Shown here piece by piece: positions 19,251 to 28,281 of a stretch of DNA of 64,000 nt. The stretch covers positions 186,001 to 250,000 of the forward strand of contig NZ_JARBFX010000004.1 in the NCBI RefSeq assembly GCF_028863665.1, written 5' to 3'. A program made the position numbers and the translations under genes. The DNA comes from Aquabacter sediminis (lineage in GTDB: Bacteria; Pseudomonadota; Alphaproteobacteria; Rhizobiales; Xanthobacteraceae). The notes under the pieces are model-generated. The model saw only the letters and a program-made list of their open reading frames with translations. It was not told where the DNA came from and did no database searches. Every line of letters begins with the position of its first letter. The stretch's first letter is position 1.

Positions 19251-20294
19251 TCAGGTCTTGAACGGCCACAGATGAAAAAAGCGCCGCGTGCGCCGCCAGA
19301 TTTCGGCAAGTCCGTGCGGCTCGAAGATCAGGAAGCCGATGATGAGCGCGCCGAACACGATGGTGCGCACCGGCGAGAGAATGGCCACCGCATCGGGCAG
19401 GATGGGGGAAAGCACGCCCACCATCAACTTCAAGACTTCCGGCACCATGGTCATGAAGATGGCGCCGAGAATGCCGCCCAAGATCGTGCCCATGCCGCCA
19501 ACGATCACGGCGGCCAGGAAGAAGATGGAATAGACGAAGGGGAAGCTTTCCGGCGTCACCACCCGGAAGAAGTAGGCCCACAGCCCGCCGGCCACCCCCG
19601 CATAGAAGGAGGAGAGGGCAAAGCTCATGAGCTTGTAGCGCAGGAGCGGAATGCCCAGCACCTCGGCGGAAATGTCCCGGTCGCGGATGGCGATGAAGGC
19701 CCGGCCGATGCGGGTGCGGAACAGGTTCGCCGCCGCCAGCACCATGACCGCCATCAGGGGAAGGATCAGCCAATAGAGCGCGAAGGGACGCGACAAGGTG
19801 AGCCCGAAGACCGAGGCCGGGGCCACATTGATGCCGGACACGCCATTGGTCACCGAGGACCAGTTGGCGAAGATGAAGTGCAGGATGAAGGAGGCCGCGA
19901 TGGTGGCCATGGCCAGGTAAAGGCCTTTCACCCGCAGGCTGGGCAGGCCCACCACCGCCCCCACCAAGGCGGTCATCAGGCCGGCGAGCAGGAGGTTGAG
20001 CAGGGCCGGCGTCCCGAGCCGCCCCTCCAGCACCGCCACCGTATAGGCGCCCACCCCCATGAAGGCCGCCTGGCCCAGCGAGACGAGGCCGGTGAAGCCG
20101 GTGAGGATGTTGAGGCCGGTGGTGGAGATGATGTGGATCCCCACCAGGCAGGCCAGATAGAGGAAATATTCGTTGGCGACGAACGGCAAGGCGACGAGCG
20201 CAACCGCCAGCACCACCAGCCAGGCCCGCTGGGTGGAGGTGTCGAAGAGCGCCTCGTCTGCGGCGTAGGTTTCCTTCAGCGTGCCGATGCGCAT
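19251..20294 (-). CDS. livM: LivM-type ABC permease
   Basis: Inner-membrane permease of the HAAT importer, 347 residues with around eight to nine hydrophobic segments. The family signature GLNILTGFTGLVSLGQAAFMGVGAY is present near residue 60, and RTRIGRAFIAIRDRDISAEVLGI is the EAA-like cytoplasmic loop that contacts the ATPases. Begins one base after the livH stop. The C-terminal RRTRRFFHLWPFKT is a basic cytoplasmic tail. Confidence 0.92.
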   Translation of the reverse strand: MRIGTLKETYAADEALFDTSTQRAWLVVLAVALVALPFVANEYFLYLACLVGIHIISTTGLNILTGFTGLVSLGQAAFMGVGAYTVAVLEGRLGTPALLNLLLAGLMTALVGAVVGLPSLRVKGLYLAMATIAASFILHFIFANWSSVTNGVSGINVAPASVFGLTLSRPFALYWLILPLMAVMVLAAANLFRTRIGRAFIAIRDRDISAEVLGIPLLRYKLMSFALSSFYAGVAGGLWAYFFRVVTPESFPFVYSIFFLAAVIVGGMGTILGGILGAIFMTMVPEVLKLMVGVLSPILPDAVAILSPVRTIVFGALIIGFLIFEPHGLAEIWRRTRRFFHLWPFKT

Positions 20295-20295
20295 G

Positions 20296-21183
20296 TCACA
20301 GCCTCTCGATCTCGACCGTGCCGAACAGCCCGTAGGGCCGCACCAGCAGCACCAGCATCAGCAGGCCGAAGGTGGCCAGCATCTTGTATTCGCCCCCCAG
20401 GAAGGTGCCGGCCCACGCCTCGATGAGGCCCACCAGGATGGCGCCGATGAGCGCGCCGGAGATGGAATCCAGGCCGCCCACGATCACCACCACAAGGGCG
20501 GAGAGGCCGAACACGCCCATGGCCGGCGAGATGCCGCCCACCGCGCCCACCAGCACGCCCGCGCCGGCCGCCGCCATGCCGGCGAACACCCAGGCCAGCG
20601 AGAAGACGGCGGGCACATTGATGCCGCAGGAATAGGCCGCCGCCTGGTCGGTGGCGGTGGCGCGCAGCGCCACGCCGCCGCGCCAGAAGCGGAACACCAG
20701 AAGGAAGGCGGCAATGACCGCGCAGGAGACGGAGAAGCCGATGACCACCTTGCGGGAGACGTAGGCATCGAAGATGAACACCGCGCCGCCGCCCATGAAG
20801 TCCGGCAAGGCCGTGGGCGCCGCGCCCCAGATGATCTCCGCAAGGCCCATGAGCACCGAGCCGATGCCGATGGTCACCATGAATACCGAAATGGCATTCT
20901 CGCCCAGCATGGGACGGATGACCGTGCGCTCCAGCACCGCGCCCAGGATGCCGCCCCCCACCAGCGCCGCGGGGATGGCCACATAGGTGGGAAGGCCAAG
21001 CCCCGCCGTGAAGGAGAAGAAGAGATAGGCGCCCACCATCAGGATTTCGCCGATGGCAAGGTTCACCACGCGGGTGGCCTTGTAGATGAGCACGAAGGCA
21101 AGGCCGGTGAGCGCCAGCAGCGCCGCATTGCCGAGGCCCGCGAGCGTCACCTCGAAGAAGAACAGCCAGTCGAACTCCATCAC
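20296..21183 (-). CDS. livH: LivH-type ABC permease
   Basis: Second permease, 295 residues. VLIYKATRVVNLAIGEILMVGAYLFF is the LivH N-terminal signature, and GGLDSISGALIGAILVGLIEA is the conserved loop near residue 240. Eight predicted membrane segments. The ATG overlaps the livG stop by 4 nt, so livG, livH and livM are translationally coupled in this order. Confidence 0.92.
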   Translation of the reverse strand: MMEFDWLFFFEVTLAGLGNAALLALTGLAFVLIYKATRVVNLAIGEILMVGAYLFFSFTAGLGLPTYVAIPAALVGGGILGAVLERTVIRPMLGENAISVFMVTIGIGSVLMGLAEIIWGAAPTALPDFMGGGAVFIFDAYVSRKVVIGFSVSCAVIAAFLLVFRFWRGGVALRATATDQAAAYSCGINVPAVFSLAWVFAGMAAAGAGVLVGAVGGISPAMGVFGLSALVVVIVGGLDSISGALIGAILVGLIEAWAGTFLGGEYKMLATFGLLMLVLLVRPYGLFGTVEIERL

Positions 21184-21995
21184 GCCGCCTCCCGTCCCTG
21201 AATGCGGCGCTGGAGCGCCTCAAGGTCCGTGCCACCGAGATAGGCGCGGATCACGTCCGGATTGGCGGTCACCTCCGCCGGCCGGCCGCGGGCGATCACC
21301 TGGCCGAAATTGAGCACCACCACATGGTCGGAAATGTCCATGACCATGCCCATGTCGTGCTCCACCATGAGGATGGTCACGCCCCACTCCTCCTTCACGT
21401 CCAGGATGAAGCGGGCCATGTCCTCGGTCTCCTCCCGGTTCATGCCCGCGACCGGCTCGTCCAGCATCAGCACCTTCGGGCGCATGGCCAGCGCGCGGGC
21501 CAGTTCCACGCGCTTGCGCAGCCCATAGGGCAGCGTCGCCACGGGCTGGTTGCGGATGTGGTTGATCTCCAGGAGATCGATGACCTTTTCCTCGATCTCG
21601 GCGCGCAGCTCCATTTCCTCCTTCTGCGCCCGGCCCCAATAGACGAGCGCCTCCAGCAGCGAGGTCTTCATGTGGGCGTGGCGACCGAGCTTGATGTTGT
21701 CGAGCACCGTCATGCCCCGGAAGAGGGCGATGTTCTGGAAGGTACGGGCGAGGCCCAGGCGGGCGCGCTCGGGCGGGTGGGTGCGGGAAATGTCCTGCCC
21801 CTCGAAGCGGATGGCGCCTTCGCTGGGATGGTAGAAGCCGGAGATGCAGTTGAAGAGCGAGGTCTTGCCGGCCCCGTTCGGCCCGATGACGGCGGTAATG
21901 GAACCCGGCGCCACGTCGAAGGTGACGCCGGAGAGCGCCTTCAGGCCGCCGAAGGACAGGCTCATGGCATCGACCGAGAGGATGGGCGCGCTCAT
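21180..21995 (-). CDS. livG: LivG-type ABC transporter ATPase
   Basis: First gene of the importer operon, 271 residues. Walker A GPNGAGKTSLFN, a family-typical signature LPYGLRKRVELARAL, and Walker B VLMLDEPVAGMN. Start set at MSAPILSV because GGAGG lies eight bases upstream; an earlier in-frame ATG would add seven basic residues. Roughly 210 nt separate it from the regulator gene on the same strand, enough for its own promoter, though I could not identify one. Confidence 0.9.
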   Translation of the reverse strand: MSAPILSVDAMSLSFGGLKALSGVTFDVAPGSITAVIGPNGAGKTSLFNCISGFYHPSEGAIRFEGQDISRTHPPERARLGLARTFQNIALFRGMTVLDNIKLGRHAHMKTSLLEALVYWGRAQKEEMELRAEIEEKVIDLLEINHIRNQPVATLPYGLRKRVELARALAMRPKVLMLDEPVAGMNREETEDMARFILDVKEEWGVTILMVEHDMGMVMDISDHVVVLNFGQVIARGRPAEVTANPDVIRAYLGGTDLEALQRRIQGREAA

Positions 21996-22208
21996 GCTGC
22001 GCCTCCCGCGGGCCATGCGGGCCCGGTGACGGCGCGCACGCGCTCCCCGCTGCGCGGTTGGCCTTTGCCCTGATGGGCGCGCACGACGCCGCCTGCGGCT
22101 GGTGCCGTCATGGTTTCCTCCCTCCCGGCGGCGCTTTGGCGCGCTCTTGGTGATTTTTGTGGTGCCTTCTCTCCCGGTGGCGTTGGCGCGCCGGCCGGGA
22201 GCGCTTGT

Positions 22209-22991
22209 TCAAAGTGTCATGTGCTGCGGCAGGCTGCGGGCGTAGACGCGCTCAACCGGCTCGTCGAGATCCCGCCCGGCCCGCTCGAAGCCCCGCCGCC
22301 AGTCATAGATATGCCGGCGCATCCACAGGCGCGCCGCCTCCAGGTCCCGCGCCGCGATGGCATCGATGATCTGGCGATGGGCGAAGATCATGCGCGCGGG
22401 GCCTTCCGGCACGCGCCGGCAGATCAGCTCGGACGTGGGAAAGAAAAGCAGGCTGCACGGCTCGCGCGACAGGGTCAGCACCCGGTTGCCGGTGGATTTC
22501 GCCAACAGGACGTGGAAGTCGAAATCCACCTGGGAAATCCGGGTCGGGTCGTTGGCGGCGGCGGCGGCTTCCAGTTCCTTCTGGTTGTCCTCCAGTTCGG
22601 CGATGGCCTCGGGCGAGGCAGCGGCCACCGCCTCCTCCGCCGCCGTCACCTCCAGCACCAGGGAGACCGAGAACAGTTCGCGGAACGTCACCTCGTGCAG
22701 CGCCAGGGCGCGGCTCATGCGCGAGGACAGGCGGTTGTAGCGGGGCAGGCAGGCATAGAGGCGCCGGTCCGGCCCGCGTTGGATGAAGCCGCTCTCCTCC
22801 AGCGCCCGGATGCCCTCCCGCACCGTGGAGCGGTTGACGCCGAACTGGCGCACCAATTCGGCCTCGGTGCCCACCGGCTCGCCCGGCAGGAGGCGCCCCG
22901 ACACCACCTCGCGCTCGATCGCCTCGGCCACCAGCTGATAGGCCGGAGCAACCTGGATGCGCTCAAAACGTGTCTGCGAGGGGGCGACCAT
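22209..22991 (-). CDS. GntR-family (FadR/FCD subfamily) transcriptional regulator
   Basis: A 260-residue regulator. Residues ~20-80 form the GntR winged helix (VSGRLLPGEPVGTEAELVRQFGVNRSTVREGIRALEESGFIQRG) and residues ~100-240 an all-helical FCD ligand domain with candidate metal ligands D and H in VDFDFHVLLAKSTGNR, HRQIIDAIAARD and MRRHI. FCD ligands are commonly organic acids, which fits the neighbouring acid uptake and CoA-ligase operon. A palindrome in its upstream region matches the FadR-type consensus, so autoregulation is likely. The ATG used lies before MVAPSQTRF. Confidence 0.85.
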   Translation of the reverse strand: MVAPSQTRFERIQVAPAYQLVAEAIEREVVSGRLLPGEPVGTEAELVRQFGVNRSTVREGIRALEESGFIQRGPDRRLYACLPRYNRLSSRMSRALALHEVTFRELFSVSLVLEVTAAEEAVAAASPEAIAELEDNQKELEAAAAANDPTRISQVDFDFHVLLAKSTGNRVLTLSREPCSLLFFPTSELICRRVPEGPARMIFAHRQIIDAIAARDLEAARLWMRRHIYDWRRGFERAGRDLDEPVERVYARSLPQHMTL

Positions 22992-23016
22992 TGTTCGTCC
23001 ATCCTGAACCGACAGA

Positions 23017-23047
23017 AGCCTAGCATGAGAAGATCGGACATTGTCAA
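23017..23047 (-). promoter_or_regulatory. Candidate promoter of the GntR-type regulator
   Basis: On the minus strand a perfect -35 TTGACA (23047-23042) is followed after 19 nt by TAGGCT (23022-23017), a poor -10. The leader would be about 20 nt. GACAATGTC overlapping the -35 is itself a short palindrome that a regulator could use. Confidence 0.35.
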
Positions 23048-23127
23048 CAGTCGCTGGAGGTGGCCACGTTTCTTTATTTTGTAAGCAGTTGCGAGATGCG
23101 TTCTTCGCGAATGCAGCACAAAAGTCC

Positions 23128-23142
23128 GTTTGTCGGACAAAC
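23128..23142. promoter_or_regulatory. FadR-type palindromic operator
   Basis: GTTTGTCGGACAAAC is a perfect 7-1-7 palindrome, and its core TTGTCGGACAA fits the GntR/FadR-subfamily consensus TNGTNNNACNA exactly. It lies about 80 bp upstream of the candidate -35 of the regulator gene, within the divergent region, so it could control the regulator, the diguanylate cyclase, or both. Confidence 0.55.
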
Positions 23143-23330
23143 AACACTTCAGTGCATTTGGGGCGCTGCGCCCGAGCCTGCGACTCCGCCGGGCCGCGGT
23201 AAGGCATTCAGCTTTCCATCGCGCGCATCAGCCGTTATCTTCAACCGCATAAGAGTGAAGCCATTTGCGGTGGGCAGGCGCATCACTGAAGCCGTGCCTT
23301 TGGCCGGTTTCAGCCCTGGGAGGGGCGCAG

Positions 23331-24884
23331 GTGACGGTGTGGGGGGATAACGCCGCCAAGGTGCTCAGGCAGATTGCGGGTCGGGGGCTGATCATGATGG
23401 CAGCCATCCTGATGGTGGCGGCCATTGTCGCGATCCAGGCCTATACGCTCTGGCAGGCCCGGCAGGATGCCTGGGACAATGCTGTCCGCGGGGCCGACAA
23501 CGTCCTGACCACCCTCGTCGCGGCCATCGGGCGCAATCTCACGCTCATTGATGCGTCATTGTCGGGTGTCCAGGATGGCCTGCGGCATACGGAGGTCCAG
23601 TTCGTGTCGCCGGAACTGCGCAACCTGATCCTGTTTGATCGGGCGACGGCAGCGGAGCATGTGGATGTGGTGCTGGTTCTGTCTCCAGCCGGCGACATCG
23701 TTTTCGATTCCCGCTCGCCCCTTCCCGGGCCCGGAAACTTTGCCGATCGGGATTTCTTCAAGGCGCACCGGCACAGGGACGGGGGGGCCTATCTGGGACA
23801 GCCCACCAACAGCGGGCTTCAGCCGGGCATCTGGCAGGTGACTATCAGCCGCCGCCTGACCAACCGCGACGGAACATTCGGGGGTGTCGCGGCGGCCAGC
23901 CTGCGGTCCAGCTATTTCGACGAGCTCTTCTCCGCGCTCGACCTCGGACCGGGCAGCATTCTCACCCTCATGCGAACCGATGGCGTCGTGGTGGAGCGCC
24001 ACCCCACGGAGGAGGCGAATGGGGGCGCCGGCGTCGACGTGGCGGGGAAGGACGTGTTCGAGGCCATCCGCCAGGGTCGCCCCAGCGGGTTCAAGGCCGT
24101 CTCGATGTATGAGGAGAAGGAGAAGTACTTTCTTTACAAGTACATCAATGACTTTCCCCTGGTCCTTATGATCTCCATCCCGCTCGACACGGTGCTGAAG
24201 CCCTGGCGGAACCAGGCCATTGTCGTGGGTCTTCTGACCATCTGCGTCTGCGGCCTGATCCTCTTCCTGGTGGCTTTGGTGCAGCGCGCGCTCAACCAGA
24301 GCTTTTCCATGGCCGACCGGCTGAAGCTTGCGGCCTCCACGGACTTTCTGACGGGCCTGACCAACAGGCGTGACTTCGACCGCTATCTCGCCGCCGAAAT
24401 GAGCCGTGCAGCCAGGGATGGCTCGGTCCTGTCGCTGGTGATGGTGGATGCGGACCGGTTCAAGCTGGTGAATGACCGGCACGGTCACCTGGTGGGAGAT
24501 GAGCTCCTGCGCGAGATCGCAGCCAGCATTCGCCGCTCGCTGCTGCGGCCAGGAGACCTGGCCTCGCGCTATGGCGGCGAGGAGTTCGCCATTGTCCTGC
24601 CGGGAACAGATGGCGCCGGCGCGCGCGTGATTGCAGAGCGCATCCGAAAGGTGGTGGAAGGCACGTCCGTTCCGCTCGCCGATGGGACCCGCCTGTCCGC
24701 GACGGTGAGCATTGGGGGCGTCAGCGCCCATATCGGCCCCACCGCCCGCATGGAAAGCCTGGTGCGCCGCGCGGATGAGGCGCTCTACATGGCAAAGGGG
24801 CGGGGGCGCAATTGCGCCGTGTTGCTGGACGGATTCGGAGTGGACAGCAGTGTCACCAGCATGCTGAGCCTGATGTACGTCTGA
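23331..24884 (+). CDS. Membrane Cache-domain diguanylate cyclase
   Basis: Makes c-di-GMP from two GTP in response to a periplasmic signal. Topology over 517 residues: membrane segment ~20-40, periplasmic double-Cache region ~41-300 (DRDFFKAHRH and LGQPTNSG motifs), second membrane segment ~305-330, then GGDEF domain. The active site is GGEEF (415-419) and a product-inhibition I-site RPGD (406-409) sits exactly five residues before it, so the enzyme should be active and feedback-controlled. A GTG at 23331 is preferred because GGGAGGGG lies just upstream; the longer ATG frame from 23265 would put extra residues before the membrane segment. Confidence 0.9.
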   Translation: MTVWGDNAAKVLRQIAGRGLIMMAAILMVAAIVAIQAYTLWQARQDAWDNAVRGADNVLTTLVAAIGRNLTLIDASLSGVQDGLRHTEVQFVSPELRNLILFDRATAAEHVDVVLVLSPAGDIVFDSRSPLPGPGNFADRDFFKAHRHRDGGAYLGQPTNSGLQPGIWQVTISRRLTNRDGTFGGVAAASLRSSYFDELFSALDLGPGSILTLMRTDGVVVERHPTEEANGGAGVDVAGKDVFEAIRQGRPSGFKAVSMYEEKEKYFLYKYINDFPLVLMISIPLDTVLKPWRNQAIVVGLLTICVCGLILFLVALVQRALNQSFSMADRLKLAASTDFLTGLTNRRDFDRYLAAEMSRAARDGSVLSLVMVDADRFKLVNDRHGHLVGDELLREIAASIRRSLLRPGDLASRYGGEEFAIVLPGTDGAGARVIAERIRKVVEGTSVPLADGTRLSATVSIGGVSAHIGPTARMESLVRRADEALYMAKGRGRNCAVLLDGFGVDSSVTSMLSLMYV

Positions 24885-24903
24885 TCTGCGGAGGCAGTTC
24901 CTG

Positions 24904-26301
24904 TCAGGGCTTTTTGTAAAGCCGGCGACCCATGACCCAGGTCTCGTCCACCGCCCGCTCGTCGGCCACGCTCATGAGGCCGAAGAGGAGGCCGGCAGCC
25001 TCTTCCACGGTTTGGGGACGCTCCCCCTCCAGGACCATGGACTGGCGCCAGGGGAGGGCGGCCGGTCCCCCATTCCAGTCCAGCACCACGAAGTCCGCCT
25101 CCTTGCCCGGCTCGAAATTGCCGAGCATGTCATCGAGATAGAGGCCCTGCGCGCCTCCCAGCGTGATCGACCAGAAGGCGCGATAGGGCGAGAGCTTGTT
25201 GCGCTCGGCCTCGGCGGCATCCCGCCGGGCGGGATCGACGGCGCCGTCGAGGAGCGTGGCGTTGCACATCCCCACCTTGTAGGCCTCGTCCAGCACATTG
25301 AGCATGGAGAAGCGGTTGCCGCCGCCAATGTCCGAGCCGAAGGACAGCCGCACCCGGTGTTCGGGGTCCGTCGCGCGCCCGAGCCGGAACAGCCCCGATC
25401 CCAGGAACAGGTTTGAGCAGGGGCAAAAGGTGATGGAGGCCCCCGCTCGCGCCATCCGCCGGAACTCGCCGTCCGACAGCCAGACCCCGTGACCGCCCGA
25501 GAAGCGGGGGCCAACGAGGCCGTACTTCTCATAGACGGCCAGATAATCCGGGCACTCCGGAAACAGGTCCATCACGCCGCGGCACTCCGCTGGGGTCTCT
25601 GAAATGTGCGTGTTCACCCAGCAATCGGGATGTTCCGCCTTCAGGCGCTCGCAGGCCGAGAGCAGCTCGGCGCTGGCGCCCAGGGCGAAGCGGGGGGTGA
25701 TGGCGTAGAGATTGCGGCCCTTGCGGTGATAGCGGTCAATGAGGCGCTTGGTGTCCGCGTAGAAATTCTCGGGCGTGTCGGTGAAGTCCTCCGGCACGTT
25801 CTTATCGATGCCGGTGAGGCCCGCGATGACACGCACATTGCGGCGGCTGGCTTCCTCGAAGAAGGCTTCGGTGGAGACGGGGGAGGCCGTGGTGAAGGCC
25901 TGGCAGGTGGTGGTGCCGGATGCCAGCAGCGCATCGAAGAAGCGGACCGCGCCCTCGCGCGCATAATCGGGATCCTTGTAGCGCAGTTCCTCCGGGATCA
26001 CCCACTTCTTCAGCCAGGGCAGCAATTGCTCGCCATAGGAGCCGACCATGCGCGTCTGGGGAAAGTGAATATGGCCGTCGATGAAGCCGGGCAGGATGAG
26101 CCGGTCGGGATAATGGGTGACCGCCAGATCCGCATAGGCCGGGGCGATCTCAGGGAAGGGGCCGAAGGCGCGGATGATGCCGTCTTCCACCACCAGGAGG
26201 CCGTCGGGCAGGAAGCGGGCGGCCTGTTCCTCGGCGCCCACATGCGCCCAGGGGTCGTCCACGAAGTCAAAGAAGCAGCCGCGAATGCCCACGAGGCTCA
26301 T
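24904..26301 (-). CDS. guaD: Guanine deaminase
   Basis: Hydrolyses guanine to xanthine and ammonia, feeding purine catabolism. The 465-residue amidohydrolase has the metal motif GFIDGHIHFPQTRMVGSYGE, whose GxIDxHxHxPQ...GxYGxQLL form is typical of GuaD, plus the later ligands in VNTHISETPAE (His), FSGGHGVWLS (His) and LSFGSDIGGG (Asp). Convergent with the diguanylate cyclase, 19 nt apart. No xdh genes are adjacent. Alternative: another purine or triazine deaminase, less likely given PQ and GSYGE. Confidence 0.9.
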   Translation of the reverse strand: MSLVGIRGCFFDFVDDPWAHVGAEEQAARFLPDGLLVVEDGIIRAFGPFPEIAPAYADLAVTHYPDRLILPGFIDGHIHFPQTRMVGSYGEQLLPWLKKWVIPEELRYKDPDYAREGAVRFFDALLASGTTTCQAFTTASPVSTEAFFEEASRRNVRVIAGLTGIDKNVPEDFTDTPENFYADTKRLIDRYHRKGRNLYAITPRFALGASAELLSACERLKAEHPDCWVNTHISETPAECRGVMDLFPECPDYLAVYEKYGLVGPRFSGGHGVWLSDGEFRRMARAGASITFCPCSNLFLGSGLFRLGRATDPEHRVRLSFGSDIGGGNRFSMLNVLDEAYKVGMCNATLLDGAVDPARRDAAEAERNKLSPYRAFWSITLGGAQGLYLDDMLGNFEPGKEADFVVLDWNGGPAALPWRQSMVLEGERPQTVEEAAGLLFGLMSVADERAVDETWVMGRRLYKKP

Positions 26302-26492
26302 GTGCCGGCCTTTCCCGTCGGGCGAGGCCCGCCGAGGCCCACAAGGATGGGACAGGGCGTTGTGATTTCGGCGCCCGGCCCTTCCCGCATGTCCTCTCCC
26401 ATCGCCCGCCCTTTGCGCCGGACCGCCATGGCCGGCTGCTTGCTGCACTGCAGCTTACAGGCGGTGCAGCGCCACGCAAGCGCAGCAGGGGA

Positions 26493-26939
26493 TCAGATAT
26501 AGTCGACGAACGACTGGAGCGAATCCTGGTCGAGATCGCGCATTTCGGCGAGCGTGCAGGTGTCGAGCACGGTGCCGATGGCGTCTCGCACCCGACCCAT
26601 GAGCAGGCGGACATGGCAATGGGTGACGTTGCAGTCCTCGCACGGCACATAGGCGTTGCGGCTGGCGCAGGGGAAAGGCGCCAGCGGGCCGTCAAGCGCA
26701 CGGATCATCTCGCCGACGAGGATGTCCTCCGGCGCCTTGGCCAGCCGGTAGCCGCCCAGCTTGCCCTTCTTGCTGGTCAGGAAGCCGGCATTGCGCAGCT
26801 CGCCCAGGATCACGTCGAGGAATTTCTTCGGGATCTGATTGGCGTCCGCGATCTCCGCCACCTGGACGGACGCGCCCGGCGCCAGGCTGGCGAGATGCAC
26901 CGCCGCCTTAAGCCCGTATTTTCCCTTCTTGGTCAGCAT
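26493..26939 (-). CDS. Rrf2-family transcriptional regulator with a cysteine cluster
   Basis: A 148-residue Rrf2 protein. The winged helix is MLTKKGKYGLKAAVHLA...IPKKFLDVILGELRNAGFLTSKKGKLGGYRLAK. Residues ~90-106 contain four cysteines spaced C-x8-C-x2-C-x4-C (PCASRNAYVPCEDCNVTHCH). This differs from the IscR C-x5-C-x5-C pattern but could still hold an FeS cluster or sense thiols. Monocistronic, with 190 nt to guaD. Rrf2 proteins of this length control FeS, NO or cysteine metabolism; the cys genes lie 20 kb away, so targets are unknown. Confidence 0.85.
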   Translation of the reverse strand: MLTKKGKYGLKAAVHLASLAPGASVQVAEIADANQIPKKFLDVILGELRNAGFLTSKKGKLGGYRLAKAPEDILVGEMIRALDGPLAPFPCASRNAYVPCEDCNVTHCHVRLLMGRVRDAIGTVLDTCTLAEMRDLDQDSLQSFVDYI

Positions 26940-27037
26940 GCCTTCACCTCGATCCTCGGCTTATGGGGCGGCACGGGGATCGGGTCAACACGGGAGCAGG
27001 CCGCGGGGTGGATCTGCCCCCGGCGGCACCGGGCGGG

Positions 27038-28081
27038 TCACGTGTCGAGCAGGGTGACGATGGCGCCGTGCAGGCTGCGCGCGAGCGCCTGGGGACTCGT
27101 GGCATCCGGATCGGTATCGATGCGCAGCTGCGGGTGGCCGATCTTCAGCGCGAGGCGCGATTCCACCTCCAGGGCCAAGTCGTTCAAGGCGTCCCTCAGC
27201 TGGGACGTGGCGGTGGCGCCCAGTTCCGGAGCATGGACCAGCTCGCGCAGGAACTCGACACGCCCCGTGCCGTTCCCCAGCGCGCCCGCATAGAAGGCCA
27301 GGGCTGCCTCGTCCACCTGTCGGCCCAGCACCCCGAGAAAGGCGTCCCGCACGAACTGGCGGCGCTGGGCAAGGGTGCCGCCCGCGCTGCCATGCTCCGG
27401 CGCGCGACCTTCGGCGATGCGGTGCAGGCTGTCCTGGACATCCAGATGAATGAGCGCGCCGGCCCGAGGAAAATCGTCGAGGGCGTCAGCCAGGGCGGCG
27501 GTCACCGCCACCTGATCCTGGGCGAGCATGTGGCGCAGCTCGTTGAGCGGGTCGCTTGCGGCCTCCTCCAGGTCCAGGGCGCGCAAATAGGCCAGGGCCG
27601 CGTCCTGTCGGCGACCGGTGATCTTGAGCAGGTGACCCAGCTGGAGATGCGTGTCCCAGTTCATGGGGTCGGCGCCCAGGGCCCGCAGATAGGCCGCTTC
27701 CGCGCCGATCAGCTGGCCGGATTCCTTGTGGGCATGGCCGAGCTGAACCCAGATGTGGGTCATGTCCGGCTTGCGGCGCAGGGCCTCCACATAAAAGGAC
27801 GCCGCCTTGCGCCAGTGGCGCTGGGCGCGCTGGGCGTCACCCAGCCGCACGCATTCGGCGGGGGAGGGGCCTTCACGGCCCAGACCCATGAAGCGCACCC
27901 CGCGCACCAGAGCGGGCGCGTCCTCCCCATCGGGGTTGAGGGCCAGTCCTTCCACCCGTCGGGCCCGCGCGCTGTCATCGAGCATCCGCCCCGCCAGCGC
28001 CGCCTCGAGCGCAAGGCAGGCGCGTTGAAAGGCCCGCATGTCGCGCGGCTCGCCCCGGGTGGATTTGGTCCGTTGCCCCAT
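27038..28081 (-). CDS. TPR protein with C-terminal DUF4214-like domain
   Basis: Unassigned function. About 347 residues from MGQRTKS. Residues ~85-190 contain tetratricopeptide-like repeats (AQRHWRKAASFYVEALRRKPD, AEAAYLRALGADPMNWD, AALAYLRALDLEEA), and residues ~235-290 read FVRDAFLGVLGRQVDEAALAFYAGAL...RVEFLRELVHAPE, which resembles the DUF4214 module often fused to glycosyltransferases and surface-layer or glycan proteins. No signal peptide. It is divergent from the SxtJ-like gene with a 200-nt shared region. Start uncertain; an ATG at MRAFQRA is also possible. Confidence 0.7.
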   Translation of the reverse strand: MGQRTKSTRGEPRDMRAFQRACLALEAALAGRMLDDSARARRVEGLALNPDGEDAPALVRGVRFMGLGREGPSPAECVRLGDAQRAQRHWRKAASFYVEALRRKPDMTHIWVQLGHAHKESGQLIGAEAAYLRALGADPMNWDTHLQLGHLLKITGRRQDAALAYLRALDLEEAASDPLNELRHMLAQDQVAVTAALADALDDFPRAGALIHLDVQDSLHRIAEGRAPEHGSAGGTLAQRRQFVRDAFLGVLGRQVDEAALAFYAGALGNGTGRVEFLRELVHAPELGATATSQLRDALNDLALEVESRLALKIGHPQLRIDTDPDATSPQALARSLHGAIVTLLDT

Positions 28082-28281
28082 GTCTTCCGAATATCCCTGC
28101 ACAGCGGCACAGTAATGCGCGGGCGCGAACGAGGAAAGCGCGCCTTGCGACCAAAGGTCGGGCCGGTGGCTGCGGGCTGCCTTCGGTTGCCATACTTCCC
28201 TGTGCATGCTACCGCACCCTTCAGTATGGCGGGGGCGCCGGGCTTTGGCCGGTGGCTGTACAAGAATAGGGGTGGGACACC

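Larger units (their letters stand above)
22992..23330. other. Divergent intergenic region between gntR-type gene and diguanylate cyclase
   Basis: 339 nt without a gene. It contains the promoter and operator candidates listed separately near the regulator, an AT-richer stretch (23070-23160), and the ribosome-binding sequence GGGAGGGG just before the GTG start at 23331. I could not place a convincing promoter for the plus-strand gene. Confidence 0.6.

Noticed and set aside
21996..22208. FadR-type operator in front of livG
   Set aside because: No TNGTNNNACNA palindrome was found here; the matching site is upstream of the regulator gene only.
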